Assembly: GCF_900156205.1 (NCBI RefSeq)
Contig: NZ_FTNA01000020.1
Location: 1 to 64,000 of the forward strand
Origin: Leptospira interrogans
GTDB lineage: Bacteria; Spirochaetota; Leptospiria; Leptospirales; Leptospiraceae
DNA length: 64,000 nucleotides
Reading direction: 5' to 3'
Each line of letters starts with the position of its first letter. Position 1 is the stretch's first letter. A model generated the notes under the pieces. The model did not search any database, had not been told where the DNA came from, and saw nothing but the letters and a program-made list of their open reading frames with translations. The position numbers and the translations under genes are program-made. Below, piece after piece: positions 28,817 to 47,298 of the stretch.

Positions 28817-29806
28817 ATGAAAAATTTTCGTTCTGCTTCAAGTCCAAAACCAATTCAAATTCCAATCGGAAATTCTCAAGTTCTAACTGCGGAAATTTTT
28901 GGAAAATTTCCTGTTTCTAAAAACTCCCCTTCTCCAGTAATTTGCATTCACGGCCTTACTGGAAATCTTAAAAATTTCACTCCTCTTGCAAGAGATTTAG
29001 TAAAACAAGGTCTTACAATAATCACATATGACCTGAGAGGTAGAGGTCAATCTTCTAAACCACAGATTCAATATTCCCAGGATCTACATGCAAAAGATTT
29101 AAAATACTTATTAGATTTTCTAAAAATTGAAAAAGCTAATTTACTTGCGCATTCTTTGGGTTGCTGGATTTCTCTTGCGTTCGGAAAGAACTTTCCCGAA
29201 AGAACAGATAAAATTTGTTTGATAGATGGAGGAGGACAACTTTCCTTCAAAAGAAAACTTTCCAGTTTATTCATGATCCAAGAATCTCTTCAACGTTTAG
29301 GGAAATCGTTTCCATCCAGAGAAACGTATATAGAACTTGCTAAAAAATCTTCAATTTTCAGTTCTTGGAACAAAAACATAGAGAATTTTCTAAATTATGA
29401 ATTGGAAGAAATTTATGAGAATGACTCCGTCCAATACAGATGTAATATCCCTATTTACGTGATTGATTCTGAATTAAAAAGTATGGGAGGAGCATTCAAA
29501 CCTTGGCATATTCCACTCCAAATTTTACGCAACCCAATTAAAAATTTTAGAATATTCAATAAAAATAAAATACTTCCTTATTCTCAAATCCATTCCCCAG
29601 TTCTCGTAATCCAGGCCGGAAAATATAATTTTCAAAAAGGAGACGAACTACTTCCAGATGCTGCGATTAACATTTTTAAAAAAAAACTAAAAAAAGTAGT
29701 GTTTCTTACCTTACCAGATAAAAATCACTACGAAACAATCCTTCTTTCCGATTTAAAAAGGGACGAAACCATCTCTTGGTTTTTTCAAAGTTTCGATCCT
29801 CTTTGA
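28817..29806 (+). CDS. Alpha/beta hydrolase (serine type)
   Basis: This 329-residue alpha/beta hydrolase has the oxyanion motif IHGLTGN (44-50), a YDLRGRGQS segment (71-79) typical of the family, and the nucleophile elbow AHSLGC with Ser113. The C-terminal DKNHYET provides the likely catalytic His. Unlike the hydrolase at 2408-3298, the nucleophile is Ser, so it should be an esterase, lipase or C-C hydrolase. There is no clear signal peptide. A 13-bp hairpin follows 10 bases after the stop. Neighbours give no hint of the substrate. Confidence 0.88.
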   Translation: MKNFRSASSPKPIQIPIGNSQVLTAEIFGKFPVSKNSPSPVICIHGLTGNLKNFTPLARDLVKQGLTIITYDLRGRGQSSKPQIQYSQDLHAKDLKYLLDFLKIEKANLLAHSLGCWISLAFGKNFPERTDKICLIDGGGQLSFKRKLSSLFMIQESLQRLGKSFPSRETYIELAKKSSIFSSWNKNIENFLNYELEEIYENDSVQYRCNIPIYVIDSELKSMGGAFKPWHIPLQILRNPIKNFRIFNKNKILPYSQIHSPVLVIQAGKYNFQKGDELLPDAAINIFKKKLKKVVFLTLPDKNHYETILLSDLKRDETISWFFQSFDPL

Positions 29807-29816
29807 TTGGTTTTTA

Positions 29817-29845
29817 AAAATTAGAAATACATTATTTCTAATTTT
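29817..29845 (+). terminator. Terminator-like hairpin after hydrolase
   Basis: A perfect 13-bp stem, AAAATTAGAAATA pairing with TATTTCTAATTTT, has a 3-base loop and lies 10 bases after the stop of 28817-29806. It is AT-only except for one G-C pair, and the T-run is inside the stem, so it is a moderate candidate. Confidence 0.6.
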
Positions 29846-30088
29846 AAAACTCATCTATAGGATAAAATCTCTTCTTTTTGTTTTTATTCTAAGTTGATTT
29901 ATAATGTTATGGCAAATCTGGTAATTCGTTTTTTTTAATAATGATATCTAGTTTACGAAAGTATAAAAGTTTAGATTCGACAAATTTTCAGGAAAATTCA
30001 ATTAGATCGGTCTTTTATAAAATTCGATCGATTCATTTTTCTCATAAACTTACGCTTGTCTATTTCCAAATTGTAATCGATCTCTATT

Positions 30089-31186
30089 TTACAATAAAAT
30101 TGTATCTTCCTTTGTATGATCCGAAAGCGAAATCCAAGTTGATAATATCCAAATTAAACTAGATAATAAAACGAAAAAAAATCCAGCAAGCCAACGATTA
30201 TATTTTTTAGGAAAGATCAGATCCGAAGTTCCAGGTTCCGAAATTTTTCCGAGTGAATATTTCATATTCGACTCTTTAGAGATCATTTCAACGCCACTTA
30301 CGTGAAGCACTGGAATTTTTAAACCGAGATAAGTTTTTAAAATTGAATCAGGCAATTCTATAGATTCCACTTCCGACAAAACAACTCCTTTAGGGATTTG
30401 TTTTTTACTCAAGCTGGTTCCGGAAGACACGGTCCCTCCTCCTATATTGACATATAAAGCGACTGGGTAACTATTATATACGTCCATTCTTTTCAAAAGT
30501 GAATCTTCAAAAGAATCCGAAGATAAATATTTATAACCGTTTTTGCGAATGGAAGTCCAAATCAATTCCCTACCTTTTTTCCCAAGACCAATCCCCGAGT
30601 CGGAGATTCCCCCGGTAGACATAAAAACAGATTTCTGGAATATAATTTTCTCTTTATATAATAGATTTTCTATATCTGGCCACAATAGCTCAGGATCATT
30701 AGCTCCATATTGGGATGAAGTCGCACTTGAAATTGAAATCACCTTCAATTCCATAATGTCCGCGGCAACCCAAAACGCTACGTTCAATGCGGGAAAAGAG
30801 CCGGAAATTCCGGCGGCAATCGTGTCTCCTTTTTTTAATCCAGTCTTTTGGAAACGATCCACAAACCAAGCTGCAAAATCAGGATGTATAGAAGCCTGTT
30901 TAGCCGAAAGTTTTCCAGCAGAACTAGTAACAGGTGAAATTTCTAAACCAATCAAACCGGATAAATACGAATCTAATTTAGGATCGATCTGAATTTTTTT
31001 GGAGAGTTTCAATTCTTTGATTTTTAAAAATGCTTTGTACGTTTTTTGGCTTGCCTCGTATTTTTCTTTTAAATTTGTAACTGGCAGTATAAGCGGAAAA
31101 AATTCCAAAATCGCAATAAATCCTACGCTTACAATATTCAGAAAAAGAAGTACAAACCAAGTTTTGTTTTTAAAAAACCTATTCAT
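30089..31186 (-). CDS. pgsW: Poly-gamma-glutamate system protein PgsW
   Basis: This 365-residue protein has an N-terminal membrane segment (about 10-32) and a near-C-terminal one (about 338-356) around a large extracytoplasmic domain. Sequence such as HPDFAAWFVDRF, AAGISGSFPALNVA and the SSATSSQYGANDPELLWPDIE region fits the PgsW family found beside pgsB and pgsC in some poly-gamma-glutamate loci. Its biochemical role there is not established; a part in polymer export or anchoring is inferred. The start overlaps the pgsC stop by four bases (ATGA), so translation is coupled. It is the last gene of the minus-strand block. Confidence 0.85.
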   Translation of the reverse strand: MNRFFKNKTWFVLLFLNIVSVGFIAILEFFPLILPVTNLKEKYEASQKTYKAFLKIKELKLSKKIQIDPKLDSYLSGLIGLEISPVTSSAGKLSAKQASIHPDFAAWFVDRFQKTGLKKGDTIAAGISGSFPALNVAFWVAADIMELKVISISSATSSQYGANDPELLWPDIENLLYKEKIIFQKSVFMSTGGISDSGIGLGKKGRELIWTSIRKNGYKYLSSDSFEDSLLKRMDVYNSYPVALYVNIGGGTVSSGTSLSKKQIPKGVVLSEVESIELPDSILKTYLGLKIPVLHVSGVEMISKESNMKYSLGKISEPGTSDLIFPKKYNRWLAGFFFVLLSSLIWILSTWISLSDHTKEDTILL

Positions 31187-31643
31187 AAAACGGAAACAAC
31201 TTCACCAAATAAAAAGATCAAAAACAAACGAACTAAAACTGAACAGATAAAAATCGCTGATAAGGTTTTAGGAACACCTTGTCTTTCGGCAGAAAGAGCG
31301 ATCAGTCCTGGAACGATATATCCTATCGTCTTAGATTCAAAATCACTTTTAGATTCTAAAAATAATTCTGTAATAAAATGAACACACTCCGAAATTAGAA
31401 TAGAAAGAACTAAAATGAAAACGATCTTTCTCTGACCAAAACTCAAAAACCAAAATTCAGAAATCCTATAAATATAAAGTGTAAGAACAGAACTCAAAAC
31501 CAAAACCACAAGCAACCAAGGATCCGATAAAAAAAAGCAATGTAACCCGGAACTACCCAACCTCCAGGTTGAAGTCCAGTTTTTTCCCAAAGGAAAAAAC
31601 CAAATAAAACGCCAACTCCGATCGATAACGTTAAGATTTCCAA
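31183..31643 (-). pseudogene. pgsC: pgsC, poly-gamma-glutamate synthase subunit, frameshifted
   Basis: Two frames together encode a complete PgsC/CapC-type membrane protein. The first frame gives IGVGVLFGFFLWEKTGLQPGGWVVPGYIAFF, and the second continues with LSDPWLLVVLVLSS through GYIVPGLIALSAERQGVPKTL. The frames meet in a run of eight T (coding strand; 31529-31536). A ninth T would restore one 153-residue frame, close to the usual CapC length. The start is taken as TTG at 31643, preceded by GAGGGGAAAGG and overlapping the pgsB end by 13 bases. PgsC partners PgsB in gamma-linked glutamate polymerisation. The break could be a sequencing error, a slippage-prone switch, or real loss; see findings. 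Confidence 0.82.
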
Positions 31644-32854
31644 CCTTTCCCCTCTATCACGTTTAGATCTGCCGCCAACTTCTCCAACCAAACTCTTCCA
31701 AAACCTTGATAGTTTCCGGCTCCTATCCATAGATTGGACTTAGAAAAAATTTCTTTAAAATTGAATATAATATTTTTCTTATAAAAGGTTAAATCTGCAT
31801 TTCCTTCATATACGGATCGAAATAATTTTTGCCAAGAACCAAAAAAATAAATTTTTGAAAGGCCAGAAAAATCCGTTAAAAATTTACCAAACTCAATGGT
31901 TCTAAACGGCCTTTCTTGCTTGGAATTAAAAACTAAAATGATAGAATCGAATTCACTCCATTTTTTTTGATCGGATTTTAAAATTTTTTCAAAGGAAACT
32001 ACGTCGTTGGCAGCAAACGCAAATACAAACCTTTGGCGCTTACCTTTGACTTCTTTTTCCAAAATTTTAAGCGCTCCCGGATCGGAGACAGTGTTTGTAA
32101 TTCCTCGTAAAATGGATTTAGAAGATACGCCTAATGTTTCACAAACACGAACAGCGATTTCCACGTTTTCATAATGTTCCGGATAACGTATATATCCGAA
32201 TGCAGTTTCAATTTGATTTTTAGAAAGTTCGGGTTCCGCAAGAATCAATTTTGTATTTTTTAAAGAAGCAGCTTCCAAAAGACTTAAATTTAGTTTCGAT
32301 TTTTGACTTGGATTCCAATTTGGTTTTAAACTCTCAGCTATATAATTTTTTCCATATATTAGAATTCCATTATTAGGAATTGTTTTTTTAAAACCTTCTA
32401 AGATTTTTTCTTCCGTATCCGTCCATTCCCAATGGTCTGGACGAATATTCGTAATTACGCCATGAGTGGCACAGATCAATAACTCTTCCGAATCTCTCTG
32501 ATATTGGGGTTGAACTGCCATACACTCCAAAACGATCGCTTGCGCGTCATTGTTCACAGCAAAACGAAGAAAAGATTTTTGTTCTTCGATAGAAATTTTA
32601 TTTCTAAATATAAAACTTTCACTTCGATTTGGAAATAAAAGACTGGCGGTAGACCCGGTAGTTTTTGCAAAAACCTTCCAGCCCTCCTCTACCAAAATGG
32701 AATGAATCAACCGAGTTACAGAAGATTTTCCTCTGGTTCCGTTGACGTGAATTCGAATTGGAATTCGTTTTAATATTTGGTCATGACTTTTTTTCTCTAA
32801 AAAAAGAAAGGCACAAAAAACTAAAAATAGAAAACTTAAAATAAAAAAAGACAT
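31631..32854 (-). CDS. pgsB: Poly-gamma-glutamate synthase PgsB/CapB
   Basis: This 407-residue ATP-dependent ligase adds glutamate through its gamma-carboxyl to a growing chain at the membrane. It has an N-terminal membrane segment (about 3-19) and the P-loop VNGTRGKSS (37-45), followed by the Mur-ligase-like ATPase core with THGVITNIRPDHWEWTD. The length matches PgsB of other bacteria. It starts one base after the stop of the PAS-PP2C phosphatase and overlaps pgsC. No pgsA (CapA) gene is present in this window; it could lie elsewhere or be replaced by PgsW. Confidence 0.93.
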   Translation of the reverse strand: MSFFILSFLFLVFCAFLFLEKKSHDQILKRIPIRIHVNGTRGKSSVTRLIHSILVEEGWKVFAKTTGSTASLLFPNRSESFIFRNKISIEEQKSFLRFAVNNDAQAIVLECMAVQPQYQRDSEELLICATHGVITNIRPDHWEWTDTEEKILEGFKKTIPNNGILIYGKNYIAESLKPNWNPSQKSKLNLSLLEAASLKNTKLILAEPELSKNQIETAFGYIRYPEHYENVEIAVRVCETLGVSSKSILRGITNTVSDPGALKILEKEVKGKRQRFVFAFAANDVVSFEKILKSDQKKWSEFDSIILVFNSKQERPFRTIEFGKFLTDFSGLSKIYFFGSWQKLFRSVYEGNADLTFYKKNIIFNFKEIFSKSNLWIGAGNYQGFGRVWLEKLAADLNVIEGKGWKS

Positions 32855-32855
32855 C

Positions 32856-34112
32856 TTAAAGATGGGGAAAATCTAAAGCGATTAAAATCGCAGTTATATC
32901 GTCTTGTATTTTTTGCTGACCTAAATGATCGATCAGTTTCTGTAATATCGCCGGAATCGTTTCCTCCATAGGTTCCGAAAATTTTTTCGCCAAAATTTCT
33001 TGAACCGCAAATTCGCCAAATTGCTGTTTGTCGGAATTGAATTCCTCATAAATTCCATCCGTAAATAAAAATAAACGATCTCCATATTGATAACTCAGTT
33101 TAAAAATGTCGTATTGATTGTTCAGATCTAAACCGAGTAAAGACCCAGTTCGATCTAAGCCCAAAACCAAATCCTCAGAAAGAAAAAATTGAGGAGGATG
33201 ACCTCCGGAAGAATACACGATCTTTTTAGAAACGGTATCTATGTCAGCGAGAAAACAGGAAAAGAACATTCCTATATTTCCGAAATTCTTGCAATATTGG
33301 TAATTAAATTCTGTGAGAATACTTCCGGGATCCGTATCTTTTTTTTTAATCGATTCTAAAATTCCTTTGAGTGTCATTGTAAGAAGTGCAGCTTGTATAC
33401 CGTGTCCTGTAGCATCCGCAATAAATACGCGTAACACTCCTGGACGGATTTCAAATAAATCATAAAGGTCTCCCCCTACTTCCATCATTGGAAGATATGT
33501 GGAATGAATTCTAATTCCGGCAAAAGAAGGAATGTCCGGCAAAATTTCGGTCTGTAATTTTTTTGCAAGATTCAGTTCTTCCTTCATTCCTTTATAATAA
33601 TTTGCAAGTAATCTGGACCTCTGCCTGACTTTCTCTTCAAGTTTTTCTAGAAGTTCCTCTTTTTCACGGTCCATCTTTTTTAAAGACTCATTAGCGCGTT
33701 TTAACTCCATTAGAATTCTATGTTTTTCTGATATGTTTCGAATGACTATATGATAACGATAGTCTTCTACAGGTCCAGTAGCGGAAACGGAAATCTCAGA
33801 AATTAAAGTTTTACCGTCTTTTCGAATCAAACGGATCGGCCCAAAAGGTTTTTGCCTTTTTTTATCAGGAAGTTTAGCTACACTATTTAGAATTTTATAA
33901 AATCGATTTCGAATGGGAAAAGGAAGCAGACATTCAACTAAACTTCCGACCAATTCGGAAGTGGGAAATCCAAACGTCTTTTCAGTAGCTGGGTTTGCTA
34001 AAATGACTCTAAATTCTCTGTCCAAAGAAACGATCGAGTCTATCGCAGATTGAAACAGAATAGAATAACGGGGCTCGTAACTTTTCTGTTCTGATCGCCT
34101 GGAACCGGTCAT
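32856..34112 (-). CDS. PAS-PP2C (SpoIIE/RsbU-type) phosphatase
   Basis: This 418-residue soluble protein has a PAS domain (about 18-135), a charged coiled-coil linker (about 140-180) and a PP2C-like SpoIIE phosphatase domain (about 195-415). The phosphatase domain shows MEVGGDLYD, IADATGHGIQAALLT, SSGGHPP and LFTDGIYE, which contain the metal-binding Asp/Gly residues. Such proteins dephosphorylate anti-anti-sigma factors in partner-switching pathways. It ends one base before pgsB and follows a PAS histidine kinase gene by 60 bases, so it may couple signal input to poly-gamma-glutamate synthesis. No anti-sigma or anti-anti-sigma gene is adjacent. Confidence 0.92.
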   Translation of the reverse strand: MTGSRRSEQKSYEPRYSILFQSAIDSIVSLDREFRVILANPATEKTFGFPTSELVGSLVECLLPFPIRNRFYKILNSVAKLPDKKRQKPFGPIRLIRKDGKTLISEISVSATGPVEDYRYHIVIRNISEKHRILMELKRANESLKKMDREKEELLEKLEEKVRQRSRLLANYYKGMKEELNLAKKLQTEILPDIPSFAGIRIHSTYLPMMEVGGDLYDLFEIRPGVLRVFIADATGHGIQAALLTMTLKGILESIKKKDTDPGSILTEFNYQYCKNFGNIGMFFSCFLADIDTVSKKIVYSSGGHPPQFFLSEDLVLGLDRTGSLLGLDLNNQYDIFKLSYQYGDRLFLFTDGIYEEFNSDKQQFGEFAVQEILAKKFSEPMEETIPAILQKLIDHLGQQKIQDDITAILIALDFPHL

Positions 34113-34172
34113 AGAGTGGTTTAAAAGGAGTCTATTAGAATGTGATCGTCCTCCTAAAAAGTCAAGGATCTT

Positions 34173-35294
<1,122 letters not shown>

Positions 35295-35402
35295 CCAATT
35301 CTAAGCTATCTAAGGCTTCTCCTTTCTGAGATAGATTAGAACTGGAAAGAGGACCGAATCCTATGTCAAAATTCGGTAAAATTTACTACAAAAGAAAAAA
35401 AC

Positions 35403-35788
35403 TCAGTACACTTTCAACAATTCAACTTCAAAAATGAGAGTAGAATTAGGAGGAATCGCAGCTCCGGCCCCTCTGGAACCATAACCTAATTCTGGAGGAA
35501 TTGTAAGTTTACGAATCCCACCTTCTTTCATCCCTCGAACCCCTCTGTCCCAACCTTTGATTACCTCTCCCGCTCCCAAATTGAAGGTAAAAGGGTTTTT
35601 TCTGTCTCTGGAACTATCGAACTTCTTGCCGTTCGTTAATGTGCCTACATAATGAACCGTAACATTCGAACCCGAAAAAGCTTCTTTTCCAGTTCCAATA
35701 CGAATTTCTTTGATAACTAAATCTTCTGCAAATGTAGGAGCTACTACGGCACAAAGAATAGCTAAGACAAATATTAAACGTGTAAATT

Positions 35789-35792
<4 letters not shown>
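35403..35792 (-). CDS. Exported FKBP-type peptidyl-prolyl isomerase
   Basis: This 129-residue protein has a signal peptide (about 1-22, ending AEDLVI) and then one FKBP domain. Characteristic sequence includes VTVHYVGTLTNGKKFDSS, FNLGAGEVIKGWDRGV, MKEGGIRKLTIPPELGYG and IPPNSTLIFEVELL. All of the usual active-site aromatic and hydrophobic residues (Tyr, Phe, Asp, Val-Ile, Trp, Tyr, Phe) are present. It should speed folding of envelope proteins. The start codon overlaps the stop of the RNA-binding protein gene (ATGA), so the two are translationally coupled. Confidence 0.93.
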
Positions 35793-36181
<389 letters not shown>

Positions 36182-36294
36182 CAAAATCTAATTCTATTGA
36201 AAACCAAATTCCATCTATATTGGAACAAAACACTCAAGTTCTATGTTCTTTATAAAAAAATTTCCAAGAAAACTGGAAACAAGAACATGGAGTT

Positions 36295-37341
36295 GTGGCA
36301 GATTTTTTTCAACTCAACCCAGGAGAAATTCTTACTCTGGCCGAAAAGGCAGGTTATGAACCTTCCGGTCATTGTATGGCTCTCAATAGTTTAGAAAACA
36401 GAGTTTTTGATCTCAGACTAGAAGATGGCTCCCATATTATTTCTAAATTCTATCGCCCAGGCAGGTGGAATCGGACACAAATCCTAGAAGAACATAAATT
36501 CCTGCAAGATCTGAAAGAAGAAGAAATTCCGGTTTGTTCCCCTATCTTATTTCAGGACGGAAATAGTTTATCTTTGTTTCAGGAAAAAATATTTTATTCC
36601 TTTTGGCCCCGTGTAGGTGGAAGATCCCCAGACGAACTCAGTCCTGAAAATCTAAAAATTATAGGAAGACTTCTTGCTAGAATTCATAATGTAGGTCAGT
36701 CCCAATCCTTCAAACATAGGATCACATTAAATTCTAAAACCTATGGAACCGACCCACTGGAAAATTTACTTCAAGGAGAATGGATTCCTTCTAGTTGCAA
36801 AAAAGAATATTTGGAAACCACAAATCAGATTTTAGATTTATTCCAAGAAAATATGAAATCAGTCCCATTCCATAGAATTCACGGAGATTGCCATAAAGGA
36901 AATCTACTCTTTGGAAAAGAAGGTTGGTTTTTTGTAGACTTTGACGACTGTCTACAAGGTCCAGCGATTCAAGACTTTTGGATGTTACTTTCCAAAGGAA
37001 AAGAAGGAATCGAAGAAAGAGAATACATTCTTTCCGGTTACAGAGAATTTAGAGATTTTGACGATCGTTGGTTTGATCTAGTAGAAATTCTGAGAGCGAT
37101 GAGATTTGTTCATTATTCTGCTTGGATCGCCAACCGATTTCATTCCGATCCTTCATTTCCGACTGCGTTTCCTCATTTTTCAGGAACAGACTATTGGGAA
37201 AAAGAAACCTTAGAGCTGAAAGAACAATACAATCTAATTCGAAATTTATCTGGAAAGAAAAGTTTCTTTTCTGTTACAGAATCGGTTTCAGAAGATAAAG
37301 AACTTACCAATCGGGATTTTTTTTGGGATTTAGAAGACTAA
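36295..37341 (+). CDS. srkA: SrkA/YihE-like stress response kinase
   Basis: This 348-residue protein belongs to the aminoglycoside-phosphotransferase/choline kinase-like fold, SrkA branch. It has an N-terminal lobe with ALNSLENRVFDLRLEDG and IISKFYRPGRW. The catalytic loop is HGDCHKGN (about 196-203) and the metal-binding segment is FVDFDD (about 211-216). The SrkA branch in enterobacteria is a Ser/Thr kinase that protects against stress-induced death. The start GTG at 36295 has only a very close GGAG, so the exact N-terminus is uncertain. It is transcribed alone. Confidence 0.88.
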   Translation: MADFFQLNPGEILTLAEKAGYEPSGHCMALNSLENRVFDLRLEDGSHIISKFYRPGRWNRTQILEEHKFLQDLKEEEIPVCSPILFQDGNSLSLFQEKIFYSFWPRVGGRSPDELSPENLKIIGRLLARIHNVGQSQSFKHRITLNSKTYGTDPLENLLQGEWIPSSCKKEYLETTNQILDLFQENMKSVPFHRIHGDCHKGNLLFGKEGWFFVDFDDCLQGPAIQDFWMLLSKGKEGIEEREYILSGYREFRDFDDRWFDLVEILRAMRFVHYSAWIANRFHSDPSFPTAFPHFSGTDYWEKETLELKEQYNLIRNLSGKKSFFSVTESVSEDKELTNRDFFWDLED

Positions 37342-37625
37342 CCGATTGATTTTGTAACTGAAAAGTAATAATCCAGTATTGGTTCCAGACAAAATTTCAG
37401 TTGTCCGGTTTCCTGGATTCAAAAGACTCAAGAAGAACTCTAAACGAACTTTAAGATTCAGTTTCAAAACCTTTTCGAAACCTAACTCGTGTCGCACTTT
37501 TTGCTTAACTTTATGTTGTATTCAGACAGAATGCAAAAATCGCACTTGTTATGGAACGAATCTTACGTTCTAAAAGAGTCAAAGCGAAAATTGTAGATTC
37601 TACAAAACAATAAACGGAAGCGTTC

Positions 37626-39917
<2,292 letters not shown>

Positions 39918-40400
39918 GGTCTTTTGTTCTGCCGTGGTTTGTAAATATGAATCACGGCAAGATATAATCTTTTATAAAAATAAACCGGAACAAAATTGAA
40001 ATGATTCTGTTACGGATAAAAAAATTATTTCTATAAAAATAAAAAGACTGCCTCGTTCTAAAAGTATGAGTTCCTACATTTTGAAAATTTTACTACAAAA
40101 TTTAAGTTTGCAGTAGTTCTTACAAATTAAATCGCATTGATTCATATTGAAGTTTAAAACAGATTTTCCCTACTATTCATAACTATATAATAAAGTACCT
40201 AACATTTTGTATGGAATCAGCGTTTTGTGATAAAATTAATGGTACTCAATTTTATAGAGATCAGAAATGTCCATGTGGTAGTTTCCACATTTTAAAAATC
40301 AATCCGTAAAGTTCAAATCCCAACTTTTTTCAGAAAAACGAATTCATTACGCCGAATTCACGTTAGACTAAAAAATCTTAGAAAGGGAAAGATATTAAAC
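39918..40400. other. Gap with nested repeats
   Basis: No gene is seen. Positions about 40050-40367 line up with the family B copy at 8405-8650 and end in the family B right end (TTACGCCGAATTCACGTTAG). A family F unit (40169-40271) lies in the middle and is absent from the 8.4-kb copy. The left inverted end is missing or degenerate. Confidence 0.6.
40169..40271 (+). repeat. Family F repeat, copy 2, inside family B
   Basis: This roughly 103-bp unit matches 8182-8284 in word order: CCTACT, TATATAATA, CCTAACATTTTG, GTGATAAAA, CTCAATTTTATAGA, CAGAAATG. Sequence on both sides (AGTTTAAAACAGATTTT before, CATGTGGTAG after) is contiguous in the 8.4-kb family B copy, so the unit appears inserted here. 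Confidence 0.5.
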
Positions 40401-40889
40401 ATGGAATTTGAAATTCAACTCTATAATAAGGATCAAATCGAATACGATCGAGAAATCGAAAGTATATTAAAAAAATCATATATTGAGGCAGGATTTACCG
40501 ATCCGGAAATAGCCGAAAAAATTTTTGTGATCCATGAAATTAAAAAACGCGGAAAAATTCTGGTTGCACTTGCAAATAATACAGCGATCGGATTGATTAT
40601 AGTCGGAACTTATACAAATCCCTACCGACAAATTGCAGAAATCGACGAAGCGGAAATGCAATTAATAGCTACCTTACCAAAGTTTCGACAACAGGGAGTC
40701 GCTTCCAGTCTTTGTAGAACTTTCGAAGTGGAAGCCAAAATACTTGGGTTTCGGAAAGTAGTTCTTTCCACTCAATCCACAATGAAAGCTGCTCACAAAC
40801 TTTATGAAAAGTTAGGATATTTAAGAAATCCTTCCAGAGATTGGATCCGAAATAATAGACAGTTTTGGGTTTATGAAAAAAACATATAA
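40401..40889 (+). CDS. GNAT family N-acetyltransferase
   Basis: This 162-residue protein has the GNAT fold. A strand-rich N-terminal half contains ILVALANNTAIGLIIVG. The acetyl-CoA-binding motif A is LPKFRQQGVASSLCR (about 93-107, with the Q/R-x-x-G-x-A pyrophosphate loop). Motif B follows with VVLSTQSTMKAAHKLYEKLGY. It acetylates an amine, but the acceptor cannot be predicted. AAAGGGAAAG precedes the ATG. The upstream region is a nested repeat, and a Cys-rich unknown gene begins within 90 bases downstream. Confidence 0.88.
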   Translation: MEFEIQLYNKDQIEYDREIESILKKSYIEAGFTDPEIAEKIFVIHEIKKRGKILVALANNTAIGLIIVGTYTNPYRQIAEIDEAEMQLIATLPKFRQQGVASSLCRTFEVEAKILGFRKVVLSTQSTMKAAHKLYEKLGYLRNPSRDWIRNNRQFWVYEKNI

Positions 40890-40975
40890 ACCATGATAAT
40901 TGCCTATTCTTTAAATATTACAGATAACGATAGTTATATGTATGGCTCTCTCGATTATTTGAAATATTACCGAAA

Positions 40976-41461
<486 letters not shown>

Positions 41462-41472
41462 AAAGTAACGAA

Positions 41473-42735
<1,263 letters not shown>

Positions 42736-42745
42736 GTGAAACTCC

Positions 42746-44693
<1,948 letters not shown>

Positions 44694-44727
44694 GAATCGA
44701 CCTGGGGAAGGGTGATATAAAAGAAAA

Positions 44728-44799
<72 letters not shown>

Positions 44800-44861
44800 G
44801 ATCATTTAGGTAGATCCATCATTTCTAGGAAAAGTAAGGTGTAAACACACTTTTTGGAGAA

Positions 44862-45494
44862 TCATTTACTCTTCAAAATTTTTTGAAAAAATGGAATTAG
44901 ATTTTTAGCAAGAATACGATGTCCTTCTGCAGTCGGATGAATTCCATCTTTCTGATTTAAATTTTTGATTCCTGCAACCCCATCTAAAAAGAAAGGAACT
45001 AAAATTAAATTTTCTTCTTTTGCAATTTTAGGAAACACGGCTTCGAATTTTTTTCTATATTCTTTTCCTAAATTTGGAAATGTCTTCATACCCAAAAGAA
45101 GAATCTTTGCTTTCGAATTTTTCTTTCTCACTTTAGAGATGATCTCTTTTAAATTTTTTTCGGTTTGATCGGGAGAAATTCCTCTCATGGAATCGTTGGC
45201 CCCTAACTCCAAAACAAACAGATCAAAATCGGATGACATCGCCCAGTTCAAACGAGCAAGTCCTCCAGAACTTGTATCCCCGCTTACACCCGCGTTGATC
45301 GTTTGAGAAACAATTCCTTTTTTAGAAAGTTCTTTTTCTAAAAGTGCAGGAAATGCCTCCTCGGGAGAATTAAGACCAAAACCTGCAGTGAGACTATCTC
45401 CGAAAAATAGAATTCGAACCGTTTTAGAATCTGAATGAATGGAAGTAAAAAAGAAACAACTGAAAATAAAAATCATTATCTTGAAACAAAACAT
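44862..45494 (-). CDS. GDSL-family esterase, TesA-like
   Basis: This 210-residue exported hydrolase of the SGNH superfamily has a signal peptide (about 1-22). Block I is FFGDSLTAG with Ser34, block II has [10 protein letters not shown], block III is LGANDS, and block V is [10 protein letters not shown] with the catalytic Asp and His. This is the TesA/arylesterase layout, acting on short or medium acyl esters in the periplasm. It is transcribed away from the GH3 gene, and only about 60 bases separate the two starts, so they share a divergent promoter region. Confidence 0.92.
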   Translation of the reverse strand: MFCFKIMIFIFSCFFFTSIHSDSKTVRILFFGDSLTAGFGLNSPEEAFPALLEKELSKKGIVSQTINAGVSGDTSSGGLARLNWAMSSDFDLFVLELGANDSMRGISPDQTEKNLKEIISKVRKKNSKAKILLLGMKTFPNLGKEYRKKFEAVFPKIAKEENLILVPFFLDGVAGIKNLNQKDGIHPTAEGHRILAKNLIPFFQKILKSK

Positions 45495-45541
45495 AACACC
45501 TCTACTCCCGGAATTTGTTTTTACAGAATTTCCGGTTTTCT

Positions 45542-47294
<1,753 letters not shown>

Positions 47295-47298
<4 letters not shown>

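Noticed and set aside
28666..28920. 84-codon frame before the hydrolase
   Set aside because: It overlaps the real gene in another frame, and its composition is that of AT-rich non-coding DNA.
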